From Hyphomicrobiales bacterium (lineage in GTDB: Bacteria; Pseudomonadota; Alphaproteobacteria; Rhizobiales; Rhodobiaceae), in assembly GCA_002869065.1 (NCBI GenBank), contig PKTR01000002.1:372001-436000 (forward strand): DNA of 64,000 nt, given 5' to 3'. Below, piece by piece: positions 16,401-25,268 of the stretch (the stretch's first letter is position 1; each line of letters begins with the position of its first letter). A model generated the notes under the pieces. The model saw only the letters and a program-made list of their open reading frames with translations, was not told where the DNA came from and did no database searches. Made by a program: the position numbers and the translations under genes.

Positions 16401-17030
16401 CAGCCCGTCGCGCTTGCCGACCAGTGCGTCGATGGCCGCCAGAAACGACTGATCGGAGGCCGCCGCCGAGACCGCGAGCAACGCTTCACCGAGTTCGCTG
16501 TTTGGCCGGCTTGCCGCGCGGTGCAGAACGGCGGCACGCGCGGCGGCGAGCATTTCCGCCTGACCGCGCTCGTCGAGCACATCGAAATGGCCGGCGACAT
16601 TGGCCTCGAGCGGGAACTGGTGCAGCAGCGCCGTGCAGAAGCCGTGGATGGTCTGGATCTTCAAACCGCCGGGCGTCTCCAGCGCGCGAGCGAACAGCCG
16701 CCGCGCCATCGCCAGTTCCGCGCGACCGACACGGCGGCCCTCGATCTCGGCCAGTTCGGCGCCGAGCTTTTCATCGTCGAAGCGGGTCCAGGTAGCCAGC
16801 GTATCGAAAACGCGGCTCGCCATTTCGGCGGCTGCCGCTTCCGTAAACGTCAGGCACAAAATGCGCGAGGGGTCGGTGCCGGCAAGCAACAGCCGGACCA
16901 CACGGCGGGTCAGCACGAAGGTCTTGCCGGAACCCGCATTGGCGCCGACAAAGGCGGAGGCCTCAGGGTCGGCGGCGCGGGCCTGACGGGCTTGGGTGTC
17001 CTCGGGGATTAACGGGCGAGCGGCGCTCAT
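13458..17030 (-). CDS. addA: double-strand break repair helicase-nuclease AddA
   Basis: 1190 residues from the ATG at 17030, which overlaps the addB stop (ATGA); an upstream in-frame extension is out of place. Walker A 'GANAGSGKTFVLTRR' is at about residues 29-43, the UvrD helicase Walker B 'HVLVDEAQDTNPRQW' near 410, helicase motifs 'GDEKQSIYSFQGA' and 'VRTMTVHGAKGLEAPVVFLV' follow, and the RecB-type nuclease motif 'AVLIVDYKTNRPV' is near the C-terminus. With AddB it resects double-strand breaks for RecA loading. The 4-base overlap indicates translational coupling with addB. Confidence 0.95.
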   Translation of the reverse strand: MSAARPLIPEDTQARQARAADPEASAFVGANAGSGKTFVLTRRVVRLLLAGTDPSRILCLTFTEAAAAEMASRVFDTLATWTRFDDEKLGAELAEIEGRRVGRAELAMARRLFARALETPGGLKIQTIHGFCTALLHQFPLEANVAGHFDVLDERGQAEMLAAARAAVLHRAASRPNSELGEALLAVSAAASDQSFLAAIDALVGKRDGLLRWIRDNGDLDGALAALATSFGLDGSETAEGLAAGVGASKAFNADYLAALLPEMERGKPTDIGRAEAFRAALAMPAGEARAEAWLAIFFTDANKVKGAGTPRSSARWATKAVKDSFPDLVDRFDLEVARLEEARERMRAFRTVAATTALVRLADAVIGVYERAKAQEGLLDYDDLVVKTADLLTQADAGPWVQYKLDLGLDHVLVDEAQDTNPRQWQVIRTLVEEFFAGEGARPATRTFFAVGDEKQSIYSFQGAAPHLFGNMKRHFARYVRDAGLTFHDERLILSFRSTPDVLKAVDTVFEPAAAHDGLAQQAEAPVHEALRQNDPGYVEIWPLVTEAQEAEPTDWREPLDHEGPNAPARRLADRIAETIADWVAAGERLEGTGEPVRAEDVLVLVRKRGPFVQALDRALKARGLPTAGSDRVVLTDHIAVMDLMALARVALLPQDDLSLAAVLKSPLVGLDEDALFDLAYDRSGTLFEALSARRDAPAFSAAHAFIAEAMARADFLRPYEFFALLLGPEGGRARFRRRLGAEVDEVLDEFLGLALNYEQTAIVSLEGFLAWLSAVPTEIKRALDTEVRGVRTMTVHGAKGLEAPVVFLVDNCAQPTSHNHDPLILEKAVSEIPGAASALVWKQGKKTATDWQQTAIDETRRLAAEEYRRLLYVALTRARDRLVVCAFKNPYKLDDNGKAKGNADRPPEGCWYDLVSRALTPDAAPIGGTPDAPDKWRWQVSPGPAHAPNDVSEKVEETVAIPAWLTLPVAPLPTRRVVTPSTALEGEGEMTGEAEEAERFPPADALAAALRGPDAPALERGRVAHRLLELLPGLEESRQQAAGRRFLAHARSSLDEGARAALLDELLGVLRHPEFAPVFSAEGRAEVSIAGTLPGPDGTPVALSGQIDRLIVTDDAVLIVDYKTNRPVPESLDEVPAAYVTQLALYRAVLAGLYPGRDIRAALLWTAGPRLTEIPADALDRAAPIPGR

Positions 17031-20000
17031 GCCTCGTCCTCCCCGTTGCCGAGCGACCATTCCTTGACCCGCGCGAGATGGTCGTAAGGGCTCGGGAAGC
17101 GCCGCTCCCACACCGGATGGGCGCGAGAAAGATAGCCGCGCTCGGGGTCCGCATAGGCGGCGATCAGCGCGGTCAGCGCTTCGAGGGCGCGGTCGGCCAG
17201 CGCCTCGGCACCGGCCTTACCGCGCGTCTGTGCGAACGTCACCGACGCGTCGTCCTTCAGCTCCACGTAGAGCAGTTCCGAGACCTTGCGCCCCGCCTCG
17301 ATGCCGGCAAAGCCGCCAGCGCGGGCCATGGCGGCCTCAAGCGGCAATTGCGGCGACAGCAGCGTGTCGACCTGGGCCTCGCTCGGCGGCGCACCGGTCT
17401 TGAAGTCAACGATGGAGAGGGAATCGTCGCTCAGCTCGTCGATGCGGTCGGCACGGCCGGTCAGCGTGAATTCCGGCCCGCCGGGCAAGGCCAAGGCAAG
17501 TTTGCCATCAACCTCGACATGGCGCGTGCGGAAACCCGCCCGGCTGTCGCGCTCCCAGTCGATGAAGCGCGCGGCGATGCGGGTGAAACGCGGCCACCAC
17601 AGGGCGTGCAGGTCGGGGAAGGCTTCGAGCGGCACGAAGGCCTCGCGGCCAATGGCGATCAGCTCGTCGAGCGCGCGCTCGTCGAACGGGCCCGTCCAGC
17701 CTTCGGCGAAGCGGGCGAAGATATCGTGCAGTAGCGTGCCGCGGGTTGCCATGTCCGGCTCGGCGCCGATGGCGTCGAGTTCATCGAGGCCAAGCACATA
17801 TTGCGCGTAGATCGCGTACGGATCGCGGATCAGGGTTTCGATGCGCGCCACGGAGAGGCGCGTCGGGCGGGCCTCGATCGGTGGTTTCGGATCGGGGCGG
17901 GTCGCCGGCAGCGGGGTTTCGACCGGGCCATCGATGTCGCGGGCAAGCAACAGATAGCGGGTGCCGCGTGCGGTCATCGTCTCGGTCAGTTCCTTGCCGA
18001 GCCGGGCCTTCAGCCGCTGCAGCCAGCGCGAGGCGACCGTCGGCGCGGTGCCGGCACGCAAGGTGCGGCTCAACACGACCTCGCCGGACCCCATGCCTTG
18101 CGCGAAATCGTGCGCGGCAAGGCCGATGCGCCGCTCCGGTGCCTCGAGGCCGAGCGCCTTTCGCATCGGCCGTGACAGCCAGGGGTCGCTGCGCGTTGTC
18201 TGCGGCCACACGCCCTCGACCAGCCCGGCGAGCACGATGCGCTCGACCGGCTGCAGGCGGGCTTCGAGCGGGCCCCAGATGTGCAGCCGCTCGTCGCCGG
18301 GCGCTCCGGCGCGAACCGGTGTGCCGCTCATCAGCGCGTGCAGAAGTCCCGGCCACTCACCGCTGTGGATGTCGAAGTCGTTTGGGTTGGCGTCGAGCAA
18401 CTGGCGCAGGAAGCCGGCAAGTGCCTCGCCGGCCGGGCCGTCATAGAGTTCCGACTTCGCCGACTTGCCGGCATCTTCCGGCGGCGCGGCAACCGCGTGG
18501 AGCGCGGCGATATGGGCGGTAACCAGATCGGCCGGCGAGACCAGACCGTCATGATCGGCAATCGTTTCGAGTGGAGAAAGCGCTGCCGCTAGCCGGTCAA
18601 CGAGGTCGCTCGCGGCCTGCCAGTCGGCGGCGCCGAGACGACGGCGGATACGCGGGATATGACCATCGCGCGCATCCACTTCGGTCTTCGAGGCGGCAAG
18701 CGCGGCCTTCAGCCCCTCGCTTCCGGAACGCGGGCGCGGTCCGCGCAGCACCGCCACCTCCAGCACGCGGGCGGCGCGACGGATAGCGGCGGGTTCGAGG
18801 CCGAAGCGGGCGAGCGGGTGTTTCAACAAAGCAAGCAGGGAAACCGGCGCGAAATCGCCAAGCGCGACTTCGGCAACGAGGCGAGCGAGGATCGCCGGCG
18901 GCGTGTCGGCGAGCGGACGACCGGCAGAATCGTCGACGCGAATATCCCAGCGGCGGAGCTGGATCGCGACCCGGCGCGCCAGCATGCGATCCGGCGTCAC
19001 CAGCGCGGCGCGGCGGTCTTCGGCAATCGCCTCACGCAGCACGAGCGCGATGGCGAGCGCCTCCTCCTCCTCGTTCGCAGCCTCGATCAGCGCCACATCG
19101 GCAAAGGCGTCGGCAACTTCGGGATCGCCTACATTGGCGACGCCGGCCCAGGCGTCCGTGACATCAGCGGGGCGCAACGCCTCGGCAACGAGGTGGCGGC
19201 GGCGGGCAAGCGCAGGCGTTGCCGGAGCGGCCAACGAAACCACGTCGCTGCGGCTCATCCGCATCGTCTTCAAGAGCTGCTTCAGACCGTATTGCGGATG
19301 GCTCGACACGGACTCGGGATCGTCGCGCATGCCGATCGCGTCCCAGGCATCCTCGTCGAGATCGCTGTCGAGACCGGGCAGCACGACGGCGCCGTTTTCA
19401 AGCCCGGCAACGGCGGCAAGCAGGCGGGCGGTTGCCGGCATCGAGCCGGTAGACCCCGCGGCGATCACCGGGCCTTTCGCGGGCGCGCGCTGCAGCCGTT
19501 CGACCTCGCGATCAAGCAGCATGTTTCGGCGCACGGCGGGATCGAGCGCATCACGCTCGCGCAGGAATTCCGGCCAGGCCTCGGTGACGATCTGCAGGAA
19601 ACTGAGCGTGATCTGCCAGTAGCGGGCGTAAGTCTCCGGCACCAGATCACCGAGCCGCTCCCAGTCGGCCTCTTCGTTGGCGACCTGATCCATCAGGCCG
19701 ATGAGCGCATCGCCAAGGCGGGCGGCATCGGCGGGCGAGGCCGGGATCAGGACCGGCGCATCGGCGTCGAGATTGAGGACGGCGCGCGCCTGCATCTGCG
19801 CCCAGTAGAGCACCAGCCGGGCAATCGACAGACGCCGTTCGAGCGGCGGGATCGCCGGGGCCAGATCGCCATCGGGCATCTCGCCCTCGTCGACCAGCAG
19901 GAGGTCCTCGTCGACATCGCCGATCGGCTGAATGCGCGGCAGAATGGCCGCGCGGCCGCCGAGCGCTGCAACCAGTTCGGCGCGAAAGGCGCGCACGGCG

Positions 20001-20167
20001 CGGCGGGTCGGCAGATAGATCGTGGCGTCGGCCAGCAAAGCAGGATCGCCGGCGGGATCGAAACCCGGCACCAGCCGGCCGGCGAGCAGCGCCTCAACGA
20101 GCGTGGCGATGAATGGGGCACCGGGCGGGATAGTGAAGACCCGCGGCGACCCGTGGCCACCCTCCAT
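17027..20167 (-). CDS. addB: double-strand break repair protein AddB
   Basis: 1046 residues from the ATG at 20167, which has a GAGAGGAG ribosome site. The N-terminus is an inactive helicase-like domain ('TIYLPTRRAVRAFRAELVAA') and the C-terminal nuclease has 'LSIVDFKTGAPPSE', the catalytic D-x-K motif, and upstream 'RGTLLHDIFARF'. I see no cysteine in the whole protein, so the iron-sulfur staple described for Bacillus AddB cannot be formed. It functions as a heterodimer with AddA. The gene lies downstream of the murU-like gene across a 172-base gap that holds nothing I can identify. Confidence 0.92.
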   Translation of the reverse strand: MEGGHGSPRVFTIPPGAPFIATLVEALLAGRLVPGFDPAGDPALLADATIYLPTRRAVRAFRAELVAALGGRAAILPRIQPIGDVDEDLLLVDEGEMPDGDLAPAIPPLERRLSIARLVLYWAQMQARAVLNLDADAPVLIPASPADAARLGDALIGLMDQVANEEADWERLGDLVPETYARYWQITLSFLQIVTEAWPEFLRERDALDPAVRRNMLLDREVERLQRAPAKGPVIAAGSTGSMPATARLLAAVAGLENGAVVLPGLDSDLDEDAWDAIGMRDDPESVSSHPQYGLKQLLKTMRMSRSDVVSLAAPATPALARRRHLVAEALRPADVTDAWAGVANVGDPEVADAFADVALIEAANEEEEALAIALVLREAIAEDRRAALVTPDRMLARRVAIQLRRWDIRVDDSAGRPLADTPPAILARLVAEVALGDFAPVSLLALLKHPLARFGLEPAAIRRAARVLEVAVLRGPRPRSGSEGLKAALAASKTEVDARDGHIPRIRRRLGAADWQAASDLVDRLAAALSPLETIADHDGLVSPADLVTAHIAALHAVAAPPEDAGKSAKSELYDGPAGEALAGFLRQLLDANPNDFDIHSGEWPGLLHALMSGTPVRAGAPGDERLHIWGPLEARLQPVERIVLAGLVEGVWPQTTRSDPWLSRPMRKALGLEAPERRIGLAAHDFAQGMGSGEVVLSRTLRAGTAPTVASRWLQRLKARLGKELTETMTARGTRYLLLARDIDGPVETPLPATRPDPKPPIEARPTRLSVARIETLIRDPYAIYAQYVLGLDELDAIGAEPDMATRGTLLHDIFARFAEGWTGPFDERALDELIAIGREAFVPLEAFPDLHALWWPRFTRIAARFIDWERDSRAGFRTRHVEVDGKLALALPGGPEFTLTGRADRIDELSDDSLSIVDFKTGAPPSEAQVDTLLSPQLPLEAAMARAGGFAGIEAGRKVSELLYVELKDDASVTFAQTRGKAGAEALADRALEALTALIAAYADPERGYLSRAHPVWERRFPSPYDHLARVKEWSLGNGEDEA

Positions 20168-20339
20168 GGCTTTGCTCCTCTCCCCGTTGGTGCGGTCGCC
20201 CTCAGTGGCGGGGCCAGTGCCGCACGCCCCCGGCCCGTCTGCTATTTGAGGCTGCAACGACAGCGGGACGCAAGGTGGCGGCGGAGGTAATCCCCGGCTT
20301 TCAAGTGCGCCACGCGGAAAACCTCATCAGCCCGCCGGC

Positions 20340-21077
20340 TCAGTCCGAGCTTGCCCGGATGGCGGCTTCGGCATCACGGATCGCGCGCGGCGTGCCGACA
20401 TGCAGCCACACGCCTTCCATGCGGATGCCGAACAGGCGACCTTCCTCGAGCGCGCGATCAAACAGCACGTTGAGCGAGAACGGGCCTTCCGGCACGTCCT
20501 TGAACAGGCGCGGATGGAGGATCGCGGCGCCGGAATAGACGAAGGGCGCGACGGTGCGTTCGGCGCGGCGCTCAAGCACGCCGTCCGGCCCCATGGTGAA
20601 GTCGCCGTCGCCGTCATAGCCGGTGCTGACGACCGTGCTTGCAAGCAGCAGGAGACCGTCCATGCGCTCGTCGTCCCAGGTGTCCGCGAGGCGGCCGAGA
20701 TTGGACTTCGCGCCTTCGATCCAGAAACTGTCGGAATTGAGCAGGTAGAACGGATCGTTTCCGAGCAGCGGCAGGGCCTTGGCGATGCCGCCGCCGGTTT
20801 CGAGCAATTGCCGGCGTTCATCCGAGATGACGATTCGGGGCTCCTGCCAGTGCCGCACATGCACTTCGACGAGGTCGGCGAGATAGTGGACGTTGACCAC
20901 CACGGTCTCGACGCCATCGTTTGCCAAGCGGTCGATGTTGCGGTTGATCAGCGAGCGGCCGGCGACCTCGATCAGCGGCTTCGGCGTCGTCGCGGTCAGC
21001 GGGCGCATGCGCTTGCCGAGCCCGGCGGCCAGCACCATGGCGGTTTTCGGGGGAGCCCCTTTGGAAACGCAACTCAT
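20340..21077 (-). CDS. murU: nucleotidyltransferase, probable N-acetylmuramate-1-phosphate uridylyltransferase (MurU)
   Basis: 245 residues from ATG 21077; a TTG start at 21116 is also open. The sugar-nucleotidyltransferase signature 'MVLAAGLGKRMRPLTATTPK' followed by PLIEV lies near the N-terminus, 'ETGGGIAKALPLLG' and 'LNSDSFW' are the metal/sugar-binding motifs, and 'WLHVGTPRAI' is near the end. The family includes MurU and mannose-1-phosphate guanylyltransferases. MurU is favoured because the gene follows a phosphotransferase of the AmgK type, and these two enzymes act in sequence in the MurNAc recycling route that bypasses de novo UDP-MurNAc synthesis. Substrate is inferred from context. 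Confidence 0.8.
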   Translation of the reverse strand: MSCVSKGAPPKTAMVLAAGLGKRMRPLTATTPKPLIEVAGRSLINRNIDRLANDGVETVVVNVHYLADLVEVHVRHWQEPRIVISDERRQLLETGGGIAKALPLLGNDPFYLLNSDSFWIEGAKSNLGRLADTWDDERMDGLLLLASTVVSTGYDGDGDFTMGPDGVLERRAERTVAPFVYSGAAILHPRLFKDVPEGPFSLNVLFDRALEEGRLFGIRMEGVWLHVGTPRAIRDAEAAIRASSD

Positions 21078-21119
21078 CGGTCGTCTCTGTTCGCGTACGG
21101 TCTTGCCGGCCCGCAATGC

Positions 21120-22634
21120 TCACGAACCGGTTGGGAGATGGCTCTCATACCAGAGCTTTAGGCCGGACAGAACCGGATGAGTCAATGACCGATAGAGATA
21201 ATCACGCACGCGCGGGATATGGGCCAGATAGACGGGTTTGCCGTCGCGGTGATTCAATCGGGCGAAAATGCCGAGCACCTTGGTGGCGCGCTGGGCGGCC
21301 ATGGTCGCGTAGGCTGCGGCGAAGGTATCCCGGTCGAAATCCGTATCGGCGGCGCGGCGGCGCTCAAGGTAGCGCGCGAACAGAACCTGTTCGAGCTCGG
21401 GCGGCACAGTGACGCGGGCGTCCTGCAGCAACGATGCGAGATCGTAGGCGGCGGGGCCGATGACGGCGTCCTGATAGTCGATGAGGCCGATGCGGGCCGG
21501 CCCTTCGCGCTCCGGCAGCCAGATCAGGTTCGGCGAGTGACAATCGCGCAGCACCCAGCTTTTTTCGGCCTGATCGAGCGCGTCGAAGCGCTCTCGCCAC
21601 AGGGCGAGAAACTCATCGAGCGCAGCGCCATCGAGCTCGCCGCCCGTCATGTGCGGCACGTACCAGTCGGCGAGCAGGCGCACCTCGATGGTCAGCGCCG
21701 CCTCGTCATAGGGCGGGACATGATGGATCGAACCATCCGGCAGAGGAACACTGTCCGGCCAATCCAACCCATGTATGTCGGCGAGCACATCGGTCGCGAC
21801 GCCATAGCGCTCGGCGATCGGGGCCCCCTCTTCGACGACGCCCTCGCCGCCCAAGTCTTCAAGCAGCAGCAGACCGGCATCGAGATCGTGGGCGAAGAGT
21901 TCGGGCGCGGAAAAGCCGTTCGCGCGCAGTGTCTCGCCGATGGCGACGAAGGGGCGGACGTCCTCGGCGAGACGGGCGATCTGCGAATAGGGCTTGCCGT
22001 CGGCGACCGGCGGGCCGTCGGGACGACGCGGCGCGTTCATCAGCACCGCATGCTCCCCGTCGCGGCGAATGCGCTCGTAGGAGCGGGTCGAGGCATCGCC
22101 CTGCAGATGGCGGCGCTCGGCGCCCGTCCAGCCAGCCTCGTCGAGGAAGGCGCGCAGGGCAAAGCTGCGAGAAAGCCGCTCGGCCCAGCCCTCGCCCACA
22201 CTCGTCAGCGTCGCCCGGCGGGCGTCGCCCGCGCCGACGATTTCCAGCGACAGGATCAGCCGGTCGGCGGGCAGCAAACCATCGGCGCGGTCCGGCCATT
22301 CGATCAGAGCCGCGCCGATCTCCAGCGCGTCGTCGAAGCCGATCTCGTCGAGCTCCTCTGCCGACCCGAGGCGATAGAGATCGAAATGCACGACCGGAAC
22401 CCGCAGCGCCTCATAGCTCTGGGCGATGGTGAAGGTCGGGCTCGGGACTTCGAGGAAAGCGTCGTCGGCAAGCGCACGCAACAAAGCCCGCGAGAAGGTC
22501 GTCTTGCCGGCGCCGAGATCGCCTTCCAGCGCGATGACATCGCCGGGCGCGAGCACCATGGCGATGTCTTCTGCAAGGCGGATTGTGGCGGCCTCATCGG
22601 CCAGATCACGGGTCAGGGAAAGGGGGGCGCTCAT
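21120..22634 (-). CDS. fusion of TsaE (t6A ATPase) and AmgK-type sugar kinase
   Basis: 504 residues. Residues about 1-150 are TsaE: Walker A 'GDLGAGKTTFSRALLRAL' at about 38-55, 'SPTFTIAQSYE' and 'VVHFDLYRLGSAEELDEIGF'. TsaE is the ATPase needed for threonylcarbamoyladenosine at tRNA position 37. Residues about 165-504 are an aminoglycoside-phosphotransferase-like kinase with 'VLRDCHSPNLIWLPE' (catalytic loop) and 'IGLIDYQDAVIGPAAYDLAS' (metal-binding Asp), as in AmgK, the anomeric MurNAc/GlcNAc kinase. The two domains are joined in many alphaproteobacteria. The ATG at 22634 lies 18 bases beyond the divL stop; an alternative TTG at 22652 abuts it. Confidence 0.88.
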   Translation of the reverse strand: MSAPLSLTRDLADEAATIRLAEDIAMVLAPGDVIALEGDLGAGKTTFSRALLRALADDAFLEVPSPTFTIAQSYEALRVPVVHFDLYRLGSAEELDEIGFDDALEIGAALIEWPDRADGLLPADRLILSLEIVGAGDARRATLTSVGEGWAERLSRSFALRAFLDEAGWTGAERRHLQGDASTRSYERIRRDGEHAVLMNAPRRPDGPPVADGKPYSQIARLAEDVRPFVAIGETLRANGFSAPELFAHDLDAGLLLLEDLGGEGVVEEGAPIAERYGVATDVLADIHGLDWPDSVPLPDGSIHHVPPYDEAALTIEVRLLADWYVPHMTGGELDGAALDEFLALWRERFDALDQAEKSWVLRDCHSPNLIWLPEREGPARIGLIDYQDAVIGPAAYDLASLLQDARVTVPPELEQVLFARYLERRRAADTDFDRDTFAAAYATMAAQRATKVLGIFARLNHRDGKPVYLAHIPRVRDYLYRSLTHPVLSGLKLWYESHLPTGS

Positions 22635-22652
22635 CGACGTCTCGGGCGCCAA

Positions 22653-25268
22653 TCAGGAGGCGACTGCCGCATCGTCCGCGGCGGAGAAGCCTTCGGCGGC
22701 GCCGGCGGAGGAAGCTGCGGGCGACGCTTCGGCGCCGATGGCCGCCCCGAGTCTGTCAGACGGTTCGTTTTCTCCGTCTTCCGGCGTTTCCTCGCCGGCA
22801 AGCGCCGGGAAATGGCAGATCACGGTCACGCCATCACCGGCGCTCGATGTCAACTCGATGGAGCCGCCATGCAGTTCGACGAAGCTCTTGACGATCGAGA
22901 GGCCCAGGCCCGCGCCGCCGCGGCGGTTGCCTTCGGCGTGGCTGACGAAACGGTCGAAGACGGAGCCGACATGCTCGGCGGGGATGCCGCAACCATGGTC
23001 GCGCACCTCGAACCGCACGCCGCCGTTTTCGCGCGCGCAGGCGATCTCGACCGTACCGCCGTCCTCGGAAAAGCGAATGGCATTGGACAAGAGATTGAAC
23101 AGCACCTGCCGGACGCGGGCGGCGTCGGCGCGGAAGCTGCCAATGCCCTCGGGGATGTCGGTCTTCAGCGAGATGTGCGTTTCCTGCAGGCGGTCCTGCA
23201 CCCCTTCGACGGCACTCGCCACGGTGTCGGCGACGTCGACGTTGGAGAGGTCCAGTTCGATGATGCCGGCGTCAACGGTCGCGAGATCGAGAATGTCGTT
23301 GATGATCGCCAGAAGCGCCGAGCTCGAGGACAGGATATAGCCGGTATATTCGCGCTGCTTGTCGTTGAACTCGCCGGTCTTGGCGTCGCTCAGCAGTTCG
23401 GCAAAACCGATGATGTTGGTCAGCGGCGAGCGCAGCTCGTAGGACACATGCTGGACGAAGGCGTTCTTGAGCTGGTCGGCTTCCTGAAGCGCGTCGTTCT
23501 TTTCCAGCAGCGCGCGCTCGACATTCACCGTGTCGGTAACGTCAACGAAGGTGACCAGCGTCGCGCCGTCGGGCAGCGGCACGGTCGCGTAGTCATAGAC
23601 CGAGCCGTCGGTGCGGTCGAAGCGGCCGGCGACGGCGGTGCGGGTGTCGGCGAGGCCGGCGATGGAGGCAAGCAGCGACTGCCACAGGGTCGGATCCTCG
23701 ACGTTGCCGCGGCACCATTCGACGATGTCGTTGATGTGAACCTTGTCGCCGAGACGGTCGGCGCTGATCTGCCAGGCGTCGCAGAAGGCCGGATTGAACA
23801 GCCGCAGACGACCATCGGAGCCGAACACGGCGACACCTTCGGCGAGGTTTTCCAGCGTCTCGCCCTGCACCCGGCTCAGCGCGTTGTAGCGGCTTTGCAG
23901 GTCGAGTTGCTCGGTGACGTTTTCGTAAACGTAAGTGACGCCGCCCTGCGGATGCGGATTGGCGACGACGCGCAGCGTGCGGCCATCGGGCAGGTGCCAC
24001 CAGTCTTCCTGGGTCTCGACGGCCTGATAAGCGGCCAGCGCGGTCTTCTTCCATTTGCGGAAATCGGCCTGCTCGGGAAGCTTGCGGTTCTGCCGCAGCA
24101 CATCAAGCAGCGCACCTTCCTGCGGATTGCTTTCGAGGAAGGTGGTGTCGAGGCCCCACAGGTCGCGATAAGCGGCGTTGTAGAATTGCAGCCGCTGATC
24201 GGCGCCGAAGATCGCGACCGCGGTCGCCAGCTGGTCGAGAGTGCGGGCGTGGAACTCGGCGGTGCGGCGCAGATTGGTCTGAGCCTTTTCGAGTTCGTCG
24301 ATATCGATGGCGATGCCGGCGCTGCCGGTCTCGGACTCGACATCGACGATGGAGAACGCGCGGCGATCGCCGGCGACGACGACGGGCAGCTGGCGCTGGT
24401 AGATACGGCTGGCGGTGCGGCTGTGGGCAATCTCGCGCAGGGTGCCGGCATCGAGCAGTTCGGAATGGCCGGAGACGACCGTTTCGGGCGACGCGGCCTC
24501 GACCGCGTTCGCATAGGCATCGTTGACCCAGACGAGGCGACCGACGGTGTCGCGCAGCCAGACCGGGTTTGGCAGCAGTTCGAGCAGGGAACGCATGTTG
24601 CCGACGGTCTCGACCAGCGCCGCGTGCTCCTCAAGCAGTTGCGCGTGAGCGCGCTGTTCGTCGTTGAGATCGCGGAACCGCACGACGGCGCGGCCGGCGG
24701 AGATGCGTCCGACAGCTTCGATCACATCGCCGCTCTGGGTGCGCAGGTAGAGCGCGAAGCGCTCGCCGGTGCGCCGCAATGACGACAGGACGGCATCGAG
24801 TTCGCCGGCGGATTCCGGCGACAGCCAGGTGCCGAAGGCGACAAAGGCGGTGCCGCTGCGCGGCGCGCCGGAAGTCTCCGACAGGCGGCCGACGACGGTC
24901 GGCGGGCTCGCGGGGCGATTCCACACGACGATGCGCTGGTCATCGGTGTCGAGCAGTGCCTCGGCCTGCTCCACGCTGGCGCGAAAATCCTCGATGCCCT
25001 GTTCCAGGCGGGCGATGTTTTCTTCCGAGCGGCGGCGGCCGCGAAGTAGCGCCATGGAGCTGACGACGGCGAAGCAAAGCGCGCCGATCAGCGAAACGAT
25101 CCAGAGGATTTCGAGATAGCCGAGCCCCCGGCCCAACGAGTTGAAGGTTACCGCGCCGGATGCCGGTGCCGACAAGACCGAAGTGCCCAGTATGGTGCTA
25201 ACGGTGACCGCCCACGATCGCCACATCGTGCTTCGAATCCCTCTATGCCCCCCGCCATGCAAAGCCAT
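22653..25268 (-). CDS. divL: DivL-like cell-cycle pseudokinase with PAS domains
   Basis: 871 residues from the ATG at 25268 (ribosome site GGAAAGGA); the frame is open to 25604 without a likely start. A membrane segment at about 45-65 (ILWIVSLIGALCFAVVSSMA) is followed by several PAS domains (for example 'LPNPVWLRDTVGRLVWVNDA', 'DQLATAVAIFGADQRLQFYN', 'LAEGVAVFGSDGRLRLFNPA'), a HisKA-like helix and a HATPase domain ('DHGCGIPAEHVGSVFDRFV', 'GAGLGLSIVKSF'). In the H-box, 'HVSYELRSPLTNIIGF', tyrosine (about residue 610) stands where canonical kinases have the phospho-histidine, as in Caulobacter DivL. DivL controls the kinase CckA and through it CtrA. The position beside ahcY and the tsaE fusion fits the rhizobial DivL locus as I recall it. 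A 45-residue Ala/Glu-rich tail is present. Confidence 0.82.
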   Translation of the reverse strand: MALHGGGHRGIRSTMWRSWAVTVSTILGTSVLSAPASGAVTFNSLGRGLGYLEILWIVSLIGALCFAVVSSMALLRGRRRSEENIARLEQGIEDFRASVEQAEALLDTDDQRIVVWNRPASPPTVVGRLSETSGAPRSGTAFVAFGTWLSPESAGELDAVLSSLRRTGERFALYLRTQSGDVIEAVGRISAGRAVVRFRDLNDEQRAHAQLLEEHAALVETVGNMRSLLELLPNPVWLRDTVGRLVWVNDAYANAVEAASPETVVSGHSELLDAGTLREIAHSRTASRIYQRQLPVVVAGDRRAFSIVDVESETGSAGIAIDIDELEKAQTNLRRTAEFHARTLDQLATAVAIFGADQRLQFYNAAYRDLWGLDTTFLESNPQEGALLDVLRQNRKLPEQADFRKWKKTALAAYQAVETQEDWWHLPDGRTLRVVANPHPQGGVTYVYENVTEQLDLQSRYNALSRVQGETLENLAEGVAVFGSDGRLRLFNPAFCDAWQISADRLGDKVHINDIVEWCRGNVEDPTLWQSLLASIAGLADTRTAVAGRFDRTDGSVYDYATVPLPDGATLVTFVDVTDTVNVERALLEKNDALQEADQLKNAFVQHVSYELRSPLTNIIGFAELLSDAKTGEFNDKQREYTGYILSSSSALLAIINDILDLATVDAGIIELDLSNVDVADTVASAVEGVQDRLQETHISLKTDIPEGIGSFRADAARVRQVLFNLLSNAIRFSEDGGTVEIACARENGGVRFEVRDHGCGIPAEHVGSVFDRFVSHAEGNRRGGAGLGLSIVKSFVELHGGSIELTSSAGDGVTVICHFPALAGEETPEDGENEPSDRLGAAIGAEASPAASSAGAAEGFSAADDAAVAS

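Noticed and set aside
21219-24782. 1187-residue open frame on the plus strand opposite the tsaE fusion and divL
   Set aside because: It is antisense to two well-identified genes, has no domains or ribosome site and reflects GC-rich codon bias.
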